DNA of 64,000 nt from an uncultured Eubacteriales bacterium (GTDB taxonomy: Bacteria; Bacillota; Clostridia; Christensenellales; Aristaeellaceae): assembly GCA_900542445.1 (NCBI GenBank), contig UQNN01000001.1:186001-250000 (forward strand). Direction: 5' to 3'. The notes below the pieces were generated by a model that made no database searches, had not been told where the DNA came from, and worked only from the letters and a program-made list of their open reading frames with translations. Below, piece by piece: positions 43,506-51,982 of this stretch. A program made the translations under genes and the position numbers. Position 1 is the first letter of the stretch; every line of letters starts with the position of its first letter.

Positions 43506-43882
43506 TGCAGCGCGCCGACCGCCATCTGCGTCAACTTGAGAAAAATCGGCAGGGACACGCCCAGCAGAAGCAGGCGTCCGCAGAGTTCGGCACGGCAGGC
43601 AATCGACGGCGCATCCATGTCCCGGCAGACCTGCGCGGCGAACTGCGTGATCAACACAATGCCCATCGCCCGCAGCATCGTCTGCCCGTAGACCGCATCC
43701 AAAGCCAGCGTAGCTAAAAAAGCCTGGATCTGCGTCACATATTCGCCCACCGCGGGCAGCAGCGTCAAAAGCGTCATCGCGCCGAAAGCCACACACAACA
43801 ACGCCGCCACGCCTGGGTTCATCTGACGCAAAAGCATCGTCATCACCGCTGCGAGCAGACAAAAGCCAATGAGCCGAATCAT
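43502..43882 (-). CDS. spoIIIAD: Stage III sporulation protein AD (SpoIIIAD)
   Basis: 126 residues, four membrane helices, including FCLLAAVMTMLLRQMNPG at the N terminus and a C-terminal LLGVSLPIFLKLTQMAVGAL. Length and position fit SpoIIIAD, an inner-membrane component of the SpoIIIA complex. GGAGGCAGGG precedes ATG 43882. Confidence 0.92.
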   Translation of the reverse strand: MIRLIGFCLLAAVMTMLLRQMNPGVAALLCVAFGAMTLLTLLPAVGEYVTQIQAFLATLALDAVYGQTMLRAMGIVLITQFAAQVCRDMDAPSIACRAELCGRLLLLGVSLPIFLKLTQMAVGALQ

Positions 43883-43892
43883 CCCTGCCTCC

Positions 43893-44090
43893 TTAATACA
43901 AACCGAAGATGCTCTTCACATTGTTGAGCAGCTGCGCCACCAAATCCACCACCAGAAACATGACCACAACCAGCCCAGCCACGGAAGCCAGCACCGCAAT
44001 ATCCTCTCTTCCCGCCTTTTGCAGCACCTGATTCACCGCGAAAATCAGAATGCCCACGCCTGCAATCTGAAACAGCAAATCGATGTTCAC
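43893..44090 (-). CDS. spoIIIAC: Stage III sporulation protein AC (SpoIIIAC)
   Basis: 65 residues with two membrane helices: IDLLFQIAGVGILIFAVNQVL and VLASVAGLVVVMFLVVDLVAQL. The size and sequence are typical of SpoIIIAC. The start is GTG 44090, with GGGAGG 8 nt upstream. Confidence 0.93.
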   Translation of the reverse strand: MNIDLLFQIAGVGILIFAVNQVLQKAGREDIAVLASVAGLVVVMFLVVDLVAQLLNNVKSIFGLY

Positions 44091-44105
44091 ATGCCCGTCC
44101 TCCCT

Positions 44106-44627
44106 TTATATCAGCAGTAGAAACAGCGCCGCGCCGCCCGTCACGCCCAATGTTCGGATGAGCTGTGCGCGCCTGCCCGCATCCCGTCTCAGGCATTCTT
44201 CTCGCTGGCGCAAACGCTCGTCTGCATCGGAAAGAATGCGAAGCTGCTCGTCAAGCCCCGTCCGTCCCAGCTCGGCCATCACCTGCTCAAAGGCGCTTCT
44301 GTCCGTTTGAGAAAGCACGCCATAGCCCGGCGTTCGCTCTGTTTCGGCTGCAAAGATTTCAACCAGCTGCGGATTAACGCTGTTTTCCAGCCGTGCGCCG
44401 CACGCATGCAAGAGGCGGGTCAAATCCCGCTGTTCACGGGTCGCATGCAGCTCGATGCTTTGGAGCAGCTTTGCCAGCGGCACACGTTCATAACGAATCA
44501 TGTCGTTTATCCGCATCAGGGTTCGGCGCATGGCCTGCACCCAGCGGACGCGGCGCATTTCGCCGTCCGCCACCGCAAAGCCGATTGCGCTGAGCGAAAT
44601 CATGGCCATCACCGCGGCGTTTCTCAT
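44106..44627 (-). CDS. spoIIIAB: Stage III sporulation protein AB (SpoIIIAB)
   Basis: 173 residues. An N-terminal membrane helix (ALMAMISLSAIGFAVA-like), a cytoplasmic helical domain related to type II secretion GspF (RRTLMRINDMIRYERVPLAKLLQ) and a C-terminal helix (GVTGGAALFLLLI) are visible. It acts as the platform protein with the SpoIIIAA ATPase. ATG 44627 follows GGAGGGATTGAGC. Its first 140 bp overlap the end of spoIIIAA in another frame. Confidence 0.92.
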   Translation of the reverse strand: MRNAAVMAMISLSAIGFAVADGEMRRVRWVQAMRRTLMRINDMIRYERVPLAKLLQSIELHATREQRDLTRLLHACGARLENSVNPQLVEIFAAETERTPGYGVLSQTDRSAFEQVMAELGRTGLDEQLRILSDADERLRQREECLRRDAGRRAQLIRTLGVTGGAALFLLLI

Positions 44628-45513
44628 GCTCAATCCCTCCTCCCGAAATCGGCTTTCCCTCTGCGTCATACGCCGCAGCCAGTTTTCCGTGACGACCCAG
44701 CAGCAGATATCGTTCAAACGCGCCCGCCTCATACAGCGCCCTCAAAACCGGGCGGTGCAACACATCGTCAAACACACCGGCGTGCGCGCTGGCTGCCAGT
44801 CCAACGCCGCATCGCGCCGCGTCCAGAAGGGCCCGCACATCGCGCATATCTCCGATTTCATCACAGAAAATTGCCTGAGGCGACATTGCGCGCAAAAGCA
44901 TCTGGATGGCCGTCAGCTTGTCGATGCCGCGCATCACGTCAAGCCCTGCCTGAGCCGCATCTTCCGGGAATAGTTCTTCCCGTTCGTCGCAAACCGATAC
45001 ACGGACGCCGTCACCCGCAAGCCGCTTTGCCGCGTCGCGCAAAACCGTCGTCTTGCCGCATCCCGGCGGGCCCAGCAGCAATACGCGGCAAACGCGTCCT
45101 TCTTCCATCAGAAAAGGAAAGACCGCTTCGCTCGCGCCGCTGATCTCTCTCGCCATGCGGATACACACGGAAGTCGGCGACGACAGCCGCGCTGCGCCGT
45201 CGTTGTCCCGCGTCACCCGGCCGCAAATACCCGCGCGGCAGCCGCCTTCGAGCGGGATGAAACCCTGCGCAAGCTGGGTTTCATACGCATAGCGCGAGTA
45301 ACCGCAAAGCGCCGTTACCAGCTCGTCCACATCCTGCCGAGAAAAAAACGCATGCTGCGTTTCGCTTCGTCCGTCGAAGATAAAGCAGGCGTTTTGTCCG
45401 GCATAAAACCGCATTTCTTCCAGCCGCCGCACCCGCAGAAGAGGCAAGTCCAGCAGAAGCCTCGCGGCTTTCGGCGTCATGCGTGCGGCAAGCTTCTGCC
45501 TTTCATCTTGCAA
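44488..45513 (-). CDS. spoIIIAA: Stage III sporulation protein AA, secretion-type ATPase (extended C terminus)
   Basis: 341-residue ATPase of the sporulation channel, related to type II/IV secretion ATPases. Walker A is LLLGPPGCGKTTVLRD and a Walker-B-like AIFCDEIGDMRD follows. Homology ends around YDAEGKPI, but the frame has no stop for about 47 more codons and overlaps spoIIIAB by 140 bp; this tail (Arg/Gly/Asn-rich) looks like a shadow of spoIIIAB. The start is taken as TTG 45513 because AGGGGGAGG is 8 nt upstream; ATG codons at 45558 and 45597 lie in the preceding terminator region and lack a ribosome-binding site. Confidence 0.9.
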   Translation of the reverse strand: MQDERQKLAARMTPKAARLLLDLPLLRVRRLEEMRFYAGQNACFIFDGRSETQHAFFSRQDVDELVTALCGYSRYAYETQLAQGFIPLEGGCRAGICGRVTRDNDGAARLSSPTSVCIRMAREISGASEAVFPFLMEEGRVCRVLLLGPPGCGKTTVLRDAAKRLAGDGVRVSVCDEREELFPEDAAQAGLDVMRGIDKLTAIQMLLRAMSPQAIFCDEIGDMRDVRALLDAARCGVGLAASAHAGVFDDVLHRPVLRALYEAGAFERYLLLGRHGKLAAAYDAEGKPISGGGIEHEKRRGDGHDFAQRNRLCGGGRRNAPRPLGAGHAPNPDADKRHDSL

Positions 45514-45559
45514 AGCGCTCACCTCCCCCTCCAGCGCTGTTTTCCTCCGTTTTCTCATG

Positions 45560-45592
45560 CAAAGAAAAAACGCAGAGGTTCGTGCCTCTGCG
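45560..45592 (-). terminator. Intrinsic terminator of thiI
   Basis: CGCAGAGG (45571-45578) pairs with CCTCTGCG (45585-45592); on the minus strand TTTTTTCTTT follows. It isolates the spoIIIA operon from the thiI transcript. Confidence 0.85.
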
Positions 45593-45618
45593 TTCATCTT
45601 ATGTCGGGTATACGGGTT

Positions 45619-46767
45619 TTAGCCCACTTCAACGATCTCCGTGCCTTCAATGGCGGCGGCAATCAGGGCTTCGCTGTCCAGCGCTTCCTCCGCTTTCTGA
45701 ATCAGCTCCATTCGCGGGTGCGTCGCCGGATGTTTGGGCGTAAAGACCGTGCAGCAATCCTCATACGGCAGGGAAGACGTTTCAAACGTGCCGATCTTCT
45801 GCGCGCGCTCGATAATTTCGCTCTTATCCATGCCGATAGCCGGGCGGAAAACGGGCATATCCACCACCGCATCCGTGCAGCCGAGCGCTTCCATCGTCTG
45901 GCTGGCTACCTGACCGATGGATTCGCCGGTAATCAGCGCCTGCGCGCCGTCCTGACGCGCGATGATTTCGGCAATGCGCATCATGTAGCGGCGCATGATG
46001 AGCGTCGTATAGTTTTCCGGACATTTGGCGTGAATCTGCATCTGAATTTCGGTAAACGGCACAACGTGGACACGCATCTTTCCGCAGTATTCGCTGAGCA
46101 GCCGCGCCAATTCCAGCACCTTTTCCCGTGCGCGTTCGCTGGTATACGGGAAGGAATGATAATGCACGCAGCAGAGTTCCACGCCGCGCTTGGCAATCAT
46201 GAAACCGGCCACAGGGCTGTCAATGCCGCCGGAAAGCAACAGGCAGGCCTTGCCGTTCGTGCCCATCGGCATGCCCTCCACGGCGGGAATGCGCTTCACG
46301 GAGAGATACGCATGATCGCGGATCTCGATCATCATTGTGTGATCCGGATGATTGACGTCCACCGTCAGCTGCGGCACGTGGTCGAGGATATAGCCGCCCG
46401 CTTCGCGCATAATCGCCGGAGAATCCAGCGGATAGCGCTTATCCGAGCGGCGCGCCAACACCTTGAATGTGCCGGAAAGCGGTTCCATCATCTTGGCCGC
46501 CTGCTCACAGATGGCCTCGAAATTGTCTTTATCCATCTCGATCGCCGGGCTGACGGAATGCACGCCGAACACGCGCGTGACGCGGCGGATGCACTCATCC
46601 ATATCCGTGAAATCGGATACATAAAAGCGTCCCTCGCTCATCCACACGCGGCCGTTCACCGGGCGCACGGCCTGACGGATGTGATCCATCAGTTTTTTCA
46701 TGAAGAACGGGCGGTTCTGCCCCTTCAAAAAGACCTCGCCGAAACGAACCAACAGAATTTCTCTCAC
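45619..46767 (-). CDS. thiI: tRNA 4-thiouridine synthase ThiI
   Basis: 382 residues: a ferredoxin-like N-terminal domain with LLVRFGEVFLKGQNR, a THUMP domain, and a PP-loop ATPase with LLSGGIDSPVAGFMIAKRG. It adenylates tRNA U8 for s4U synthesis. There is no C-terminal rhodanese domain, as in Firmicutes where a dedicated cysteine desulfurase supplies sulfur directly. That enzyme is encoded 4 bp upstream in the same operon. Start ATG 46767 follows AAGGAGAT. Confidence 0.96.
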   Translation of the reverse strand: MREILLVRFGEVFLKGQNRPFFMKKLMDHIRQAVRPVNGRVWMSEGRFYVSDFTDMDECIRRVTRVFGVHSVSPAIEMDKDNFEAICEQAAKMMEPLSGTFKVLARRSDKRYPLDSPAIMREAGGYILDHVPQLTVDVNHPDHTMMIEIRDHAYLSVKRIPAVEGMPMGTNGKACLLLSGGIDSPVAGFMIAKRGVELCCVHYHSFPYTSERAREKVLELARLLSEYCGKMRVHVVPFTEIQMQIHAKCPENYTTLIMRRYMMRIAEIIARQDGAQALITGESIGQVASQTMEALGCTDAVVDMPVFRPAIGMDKSEIIERAQKIGTFETSSLPYEDCCTVFTPKHPATHPRMELIQKAEEALDSEALIAAAIEGTEIVEVG

Positions 46768-46771
46768 CGTT

Positions 46772-47923
46772 TTATCTCCTTTTGAATTGACGAAGCATGC
46801 GATAGAGCGCCAGCATATGCCGTGCCGCCTCGTCCATCTCGTCCATTGTGTTCATGGCGCCCAGACTGACGCGAACCGTTCCATCCGCCTGCGCCTGAGA
46901 CAGGCCCATCGCCCGAAGTGTCGGACTAACCTTCTGCTTATGGGAGGCACAGGCCGAACCGGTGGAAACCAGCACGCCTTCGCCCTCCAGCGCGTTGCGC
47001 ATCACCTCGCCGCGTACGCCGTCGAAGGACAGGCTGAGGATATGCGGCGCACTGTCCGTCTCTCCGGGCTTCGGCCCGTTGAGGCGGATTCCCCCTTCCT
47101 GCGAAAGCACGGCCCACAGGTGCGCCTTCATCGCGTGCATCCGCTCCACAGCTTTTCTGTCTGCCGCCAAGGTCTTAACCGCTTCGCCCAGTCCCAGAAT
47201 TGCCGGCGAATTGTACGTGCCGGAACGCAGTCCCTTTTCCTGTCCGCCGCCCGTAATCTGTGGAATCAGCCGAACGCCCGGACGCACCGCCAGCACGCCG
47301 ATGCCCTTCGGCCCGTGAATCTTGTGACCGCTGAGCGCATACAAGTCCACGCCCATGCGTTCCATATGCATGGGCACGCGCATAAAGCCCTGCACGCCGT
47401 CCACATGCACGCGGACGTTCGGGTTCTTCCTGCGCGCCAGCTTGGCCAACTCCTCCACCGGCTGAATCGCACCCGTTTCGTTGCTCACCTGCATGCAGCT
47501 GACCAGCGCCGTGTGCTCGTCGATCACCGTCTCGCACGCCGCCAGATCGACCACGCCGCGCACATCGATCGGAAGCACACGAACCGTGTGCCCCATCTGC
47601 TCCACACGGTGAATCGTCTCCGCTACGGCCGGATGCTCGATGGCGCTGCAAACAAAGTTCGCGCTCTGGCGAAGCGTTTCCGCCACGCCGAGAATCGCAA
47701 GATTATCGCTCTCCGTCCCGCCTCCGGTAAAAATCACGCCGCTTTCCTGAATGCCAAGCTGGGCGGCAATCGCTCTGCGGCATTCGCGCATGGCTCTATC
47801 CACATCGACGGCAGGCTTATACGCTGCCGAGGCGTTGAAATAGTTTTCGCGCATGCAGCGATCCATCGTGTCGATCACGCTGTCAAACGGACGCGTCGTC
47901 GCGCTGTTATCCAGATAAATCAT
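46772..47923 (-). CDS. Cysteine desulfurase (NifS/NifZ-type, ThiI partner)
   Basis: 383-residue PLP enzyme that transfers sulfur from cysteine. It starts IYLDNSATTRPF; the PLP lysine is in LSGHKIHGPKGIGVL and the active-site cysteine in VSTGSACASHKQKVSP. The directly following thiI (4-bp gap) points to s4U-tRNA sulfur supply, as for B. subtilis NifZ, rather than general Fe-S assembly; no iscU or sufU gene is near. ATG 47923 follows GAGGGGAGAAAAC. Confidence 0.94.
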   Translation of the reverse strand: MIYLDNSATTRPFDSVIDTMDRCMRENYFNASAAYKPAVDVDRAMRECRRAIAAQLGIQESGVIFTGGGTESDNLAILGVAETLRQSANFVCSAIEHPAVAETIHRVEQMGHTVRVLPIDVRGVVDLAACETVIDEHTALVSCMQVSNETGAIQPVEELAKLARRKNPNVRVHVDGVQGFMRVPMHMERMGVDLYALSGHKIHGPKGIGVLAVRPGVRLIPQITGGGQEKGLRSGTYNSPAILGLGEAVKTLAADRKAVERMHAMKAHLWAVLSQEGGIRLNGPKPGETDSAPHILSLSFDGVRGEVMRNALEGEGVLVSTGSACASHKQKVSPTLRAMGLSQAQADGTVRVSLGAMNTMDEMDEAARHMLALYRMLRQFKRR

Positions 47924-47978
47924 GTTTTCTCCCCTCGGAAAGAAAGCTCCGACCGCTCACGCGCGCCGGAGATCCGTT

Positions 47979-48512
47979 TTAATCCTGATAAACCCCTGCC
48001 GGAAGGTAGCGGCGGATCATATCCACCATTTCCTCGCTCGGTTCAATCACGATCATGTGCTTCTTGTTTTCCTTGACATAATAGAAATAGAACAAATTGC
48101 CGTCGCGGTTGCAGAACCAGTTCTTCTTCTCGATGTCCTTCATGGAAAGATAGCGGCGGAACCCGCTGCCCGCAACGTGGCCGCATGCGGAAACGTTTTT
48201 GACGTTCATGCTCCCCAGTTCTTTGCGCTTGGCCTGACGAAAAACCTTCGCAAAATCCAGCGACCCGTTGGTGAAGGTATATTCATATTCCACCTTGAGC
48301 TGATCCTTGATGAAGAACAACAGCACGGCGCAGGCGGCCGCCATCGCCACCGTAACGAGCGTCAACACGCTGAACTGCACCATCACCACCTGAAGCATCA
48401 TCAGCGCATATGCGCCGAAGAGCACGATGAACACCCAGCAGAGCGCATAGAGCACGTTGCCAAGCGCATTTGAACGGGGACTGACGATGTCCTCCTTGAA
48501 ATTATCCATCAT
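47979..48512 (-). CDS. DUF6106-like membrane protein
   Basis: About 177 residues, starting MMDNFKEDIV. Two adjacent membrane helices (about 21-45 and 49-70) are followed by a cytoplasmic domain with YEYTFTNGSLDFAKVFRQAKRK and a C-terminal IVIEPSEEMVDMIRRYLP. The layout resembles the DUF6106 family of Clostridia. Function is unknown. The start is the first ATG of a pair, with GGAGG 10 nt upstream. It lies upstream of the cysteine desulfurase gene with a 55-bp gap. Confidence 0.7.
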   Translation of the reverse strand: MMDNFKEDIVSPRSNALGNVLYALCWVFIVLFGAYALMMLQVVMVQFSVLTLVTVAMAAACAVLLFFIKDQLKVEYEYTFTNGSLDFAKVFRQAKRKELGSMNVKNVSACGHVAGSGFRRYLSMKDIEKKNWFCNRDGNLFYFYYVKENKKHMIVIEPSEEMVDMIRRYLPAGVYQD

Positions 48513-48699
48513 AAACGCAAAACCTCCGAATCCTTTGTTTTTCATTATACCACCAAACCCCTTCATTCTTCAAGCCCTGTCAAAGATTCAGCGGCGCAGG
48601 AAAAGAAAAAAGAGGAATTCTGCTGTTCGGCCGCGAATAGAAAAATGTTTAAACCCTTTTTTGATCTTTGTTTGACCCATTTTCGGAGGTTTTGAATCG

Positions 48700-50697
48700 A
48701 TGAAATGTCCCAAATGCGGCGCATGGAACGCAGCTTACCTGCCCAAATGCACCCAATGCGGCGCGCCGCTCCCTCAAAAAGAGGACGGCCCCGCCGCGTG
48801 GGAAGAATCCCTGTACAAGAAAAAGCCGTCGCTGGAAGTGACGACGTTTGACGAAAAAGAAGAGCTTTCCGCATCCGAGCAAAAGCCGCAGTCTGACGAC
48901 GCAGGCTTTGACCCGGAAGAACTCAACCGCGCCGACTTGACCGACGAGCTGGAAGACCTGAAAAAACGCCGCGAGGATGGCAAAAAACGCATCCGCCAGA
49001 TGAAGGAGCAGGCCGACCGGGTTCGCCGTTCCATTCAGGAAGCGCAGATCGTTCGCCCCATTCCGGAATCCGACGAGCTTTCCGCCGGATACAGCGGGGA
49101 CAGCGCCGCAATTCGCCGCCGTCAGCAGCAAAAGCAGACTGCCTATACCCATCCTGACGAAGCGGATGCCCCGCCTGAGGATGATTATGGTTACTTTGGC
49201 GACCCGGCCTACGAGCATCCGCTCGCCTACGACGACGACGATCCTCACGCGCCGATTTATTATGACGGCTATACGCCGGATTCCGGCGATCAGGGCGCGC
49301 TGACCGACGAGGAATATATGCCCCGCCGCGTGCAGACACGCCCGGCCTACACCGAACAGGATACGCGCGGTTCGGGCAAGCGCAGAAAAAGCCCGCTGCG
49401 CATCATCTTGACGGTGCTGCTGTTTTTGCTCGGCTGCGGCGCAATGGGCATAGGCGGCGTGCTGATTGCGCGTCACTTCGTCCTGTCACAGGGAATGCAG
49501 GTACGCAATGACAACGAAACCCGCGTCGAACTGACCGCAACAACCGTGGACGATCATCCCGCGCACGTCATCACCATCTACGGACGCGAAAACGCCACCG
49601 TCTACCTGCGGGAAATGCAGACCTCCTACGTCATTGCGGACGGCAAGGTATCCATCACCGTGCCGGATTATATGTGGTACGACACCGAGTCCTCCACCTT
49701 CGCCACGGCCGTGGAGACCGACACGATGGATATTTCCATCACGCCTTACATCCGCTATTCACAGGAAGGCGACCAGTATCAGCTCGATCCGATTAAATAC
49801 GTCATCGATGTTCCTCTCTCGCCCATTCGCCTGGTAAAACCGACGACGGTGCGTGCAGACGTCGGCGTTTCTATCTATGAAGTGCAGATCAATGTGGAAA
49901 AAGGTTCAACCGTCATCATCGACGGTACAAACGTTTCCACGCTGATCCGCGAAACGGGTAACGTTTCCAAAAATGTGCAGGTGCTTCCGGTCGGCGATAA
50001 CACAATTTCTATCTCCGTGAAGAGCAAATACTGCCGCGAAAACAAGATGGAGGTCACCCTCTACCGCGCCGAGCAGGATATCCCGCTGGAGCTGGATGCA
50101 ACTGTGCTCGTCGAATGGAACTACGAACCGATTTCCGCCGAGAAATACGCCGCCGCCACCGCCGAGGAAAAGGCCGCCATGCACATTCCCTCCATCAGCG
50201 GCACAACGCTTCCCGGCGCAACGATCACCGTCGATTTCCCGCACCGCAACCTGGAAGTCGATCCCAACACGGGCCGATTCAGCTTCATCCCGCTGTTCTC
50301 CCAGCTGGGCAACAACGATGTGGTCATTCGCGCTTCCTACGAGGGAAAGGTCGATTCAGTCATCACGCATACGGTATATTACATGCCCAACGCCGACATT
50401 TACACCCGCCGCGCATGGGATTTGGACGCGCAATATACCGATCTGGTGAATTACATCACCATGCGCAAGGGCACCATCTACATGGGCACGGGCACAATCA
50501 CCCGAATTGTCAGCACCACGCCGCAGATGGCCATCATGAACATCGGCAACGACAATTTTGAAAAGCTGGTCATGCTCGAAAACAGTTCCAAGACGACGTG
50601 GACGGTCGGCACGAAATACCGCATCTACGGCGAGGCCTATGGTCTGTACGACACCATGCCGCGCCTGACCGTGCGATATACCTATCTGGTCGAATAA
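48700..50697 (+). CDS. Zinc-ribbon, single-pass membrane protein with large extracellular region
   Basis: 665 residues. An N-terminal zinc ribbon (C3, C6, C17, C20; MKCPKCGAWNAAYLPKCTQC) is followed by an acidic segment. A short coiled coil follows (about 75-112, LTDELEDLKKRREDGKKRI), then a disordered Asp/Tyr/Pro-rich stretch. A basic patch (GKRRKSPLR) and one membrane helix (about 233-257) come next. The outer 400 residues look beta-rich, with possible Ig-like repeats (SGTTLPGATITVDFPHRN and VDIPLSPI-like strands). I know no function. ATG 48700 is preceded by CGGAGG. The gene is single, with its own terminator. Confidence 0.8.
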   Translation: MKCPKCGAWNAAYLPKCTQCGAPLPQKEDGPAAWEESLYKKKPSLEVTTFDEKEELSASEQKPQSDDAGFDPEELNRADLTDELEDLKKRREDGKKRIRQMKEQADRVRRSIQEAQIVRPIPESDELSAGYSGDSAAIRRRQQQKQTAYTHPDEADAPPEDDYGYFGDPAYEHPLAYDDDDPHAPIYYDGYTPDSGDQGALTDEEYMPRRVQTRPAYTEQDTRGSGKRRKSPLRIILTVLLFLLGCGAMGIGGVLIARHFVLSQGMQVRNDNETRVELTATTVDDHPAHVITIYGRENATVYLREMQTSYVIADGKVSITVPDYMWYDTESSTFATAVETDTMDISITPYIRYSQEGDQYQLDPIKYVIDVPLSPIRLVKPTTVRADVGVSIYEVQINVEKGSTVIIDGTNVSTLIRETGNVSKNVQVLPVGDNTISISVKSKYCRENKMEVTLYRAEQDIPLELDATVLVEWNYEPISAEKYAAATAEEKAAMHIPSISGTTLPGATITVDFPHRNLEVDPNTGRFSFIPLFSQLGNNDVVIRASYEGKVDSVITHTVYYMPNADIYTRRAWDLDAQYTDLVNYITMRKGTIYMGTGTITRIVSTTPQMAIMNIGNDNFEKLVMLENSSKTTWTVGTKYRIYGEAYGLYDTMPRLTVRYTYLVE

Positions 50698-50700
50698 CCA

Positions 50701-50737
50701 AAAATCCTCCCTGACAACAGCCGGGGAGGATTTTCTT
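50701..50737. terminator. Bidirectional terminator between the zinc-ribbon and M20 genes
   Basis: AAAATCCTCCC (50702-50712) pairs with GGGAGGATTTT (50725-50735), with T/A tracts on both sides. Confidence 0.88.
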
Positions 50738-51882
50738 TATAAGCTGAACCAGTGCATCAGCACACAGGCAGCCGCTTTCATGCCTGCGTACAGCGAAGAG
50801 GGCTCCATCCATTCTTCCCGCGTATGCGCGCCCCCGCCGCGATACATGCCAAAGCTCGCCGAAGGAATCCCCAGTGAGAGTGGAATATTGCAATCCGTTG
50901 ATCCCATACCGATGGGCTTTTTGCCGCCAACATAGCGTTCCAGCGCGGCTATGCACCTTGTTTCCAGCGCGCGCTGAGCTGGCGGATCGCCAGCCGCACC
51001 GCAGGGCCGTTCACCGAGCAGTTTAAGCGTGACTTTCGCATCCGGCATCGTGCTTTCGCGGAGAATCGTATCCAGCTTTTCCTTCATCATCGCCATACAC
51101 TGCGCATCGTTTGAGCGGTATTCATACAGCATTTCCGCACGCTGGGCGATGGCGTTGACCGACGTTCCGCCGGAAATCACGCCCACGTTATACGTCGTCA
51201 GACTGCCCGCGGCACGCGGCACATGCTGGCGATACAGCGCGCAGACCAGGCGGCTGAGCACCTCAATGGCGTTGCGCGCTCCGAAATCCGCAAAGCTGTG
51301 GCCGCCGCGCGTTTCCGCCGTAATCCGGTACCTCGCGGAACCGACGGCACGGGCGCAGACATGCGTCGATTGATCATCCAGCGAAAGAAACGCCTTGACG
51401 CGCGGCGCAAAATCGCGCATAATGGCTTTGCATCCCGCCAGATTGCCAAGCCCTTCTTCGCAACTGTTGCAGACAAACAGCACGCCGCATGCCGGCCGGG
51501 CATTCAATCGGTGAAAAATATCCATCAGCGTCAGCATGCCCGCCACGTTTGCCGTGTCATCGCCAACGCCCGGACAATACAGTCTTCCAGCCTCCTCGCG
51601 CATCGGCATGGGCTGAAGATCGGGGAATACCGTATCGATGTGCGCCATGATGACGACGATATCCTGATATTGAGATAAGCCGAAACCACATCGAACGTTT
51701 TTCGCATCGTCAATTTCAGCGGACAGCCCTCGCTTTTCCAGCCATGCCTGAATCCATTCGGCGCGCCGCTCTTCGTGATGGCTCGGCGCGGGAATTGCGC
51801 ACAGCGCCTTGAGCAGCGAAATCGTTTCGCCCTGCGCCGCTTCAATTTCGCGTTCCAGCGCCGCAGTGAGCAATGTTTCCAT
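50737..51882 (-). CDS. M20 family metallopeptidase
   Basis: 381-residue zinc peptidase. Metal-binding and catalytic motifs are MAHIDTVFPD, GVGDDTANVAG and CNSCEEGLGNLAG, with GGTSVNAIAQ in the dimerisation domain and STDCNIPLSLGIPS near the C terminus. Best fits are peptidase T-like or other dinuclear zinc exopeptidases; the substrate is not known. ATG 51882 follows GGGGGAAAAACGGC; more than 50 upstream codons of open frame overlap the divergent gene and are excluded. Confidence 0.9.
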   Translation of the reverse strand: METLLTAALEREIEAAQGETISLLKALCAIPAPSHHEERRAEWIQAWLEKRGLSAEIDDAKNVRCGFGLSQYQDIVVIMAHIDTVFPDLQPMPMREEAGRLYCPGVGDDTANVAGMLTLMDIFHRLNARPACGVLFVCNSCEEGLGNLAGCKAIMRDFAPRVKAFLSLDDQSTHVCARAVGSARYRITAETRGGHSFADFGARNAIEVLSRLVCALYRQHVPRAAGSLTTYNVGVISGGTSVNAIAQRAEMLYEYRSNDAQCMAMMKEKLDTILRESTMPDAKVTLKLLGERPCGAAGDPPAQRALETRCIAALERYVGGKKPIGMGSTDCNIPLSLGIPSASFGMYRGGGAHTREEWMEPSSLYAGMKAAACVLMHWFSL

Positions 51883-51982
51883 GCCGTTTTTCCCCCTTTT
51901 TGTATTTTTCCATTTATAACATAATTTGGACGCGCGGGCCGCTTTTTCCTGCCGACGCGTGTTTTTTCGGAGGTTCTTCTCG

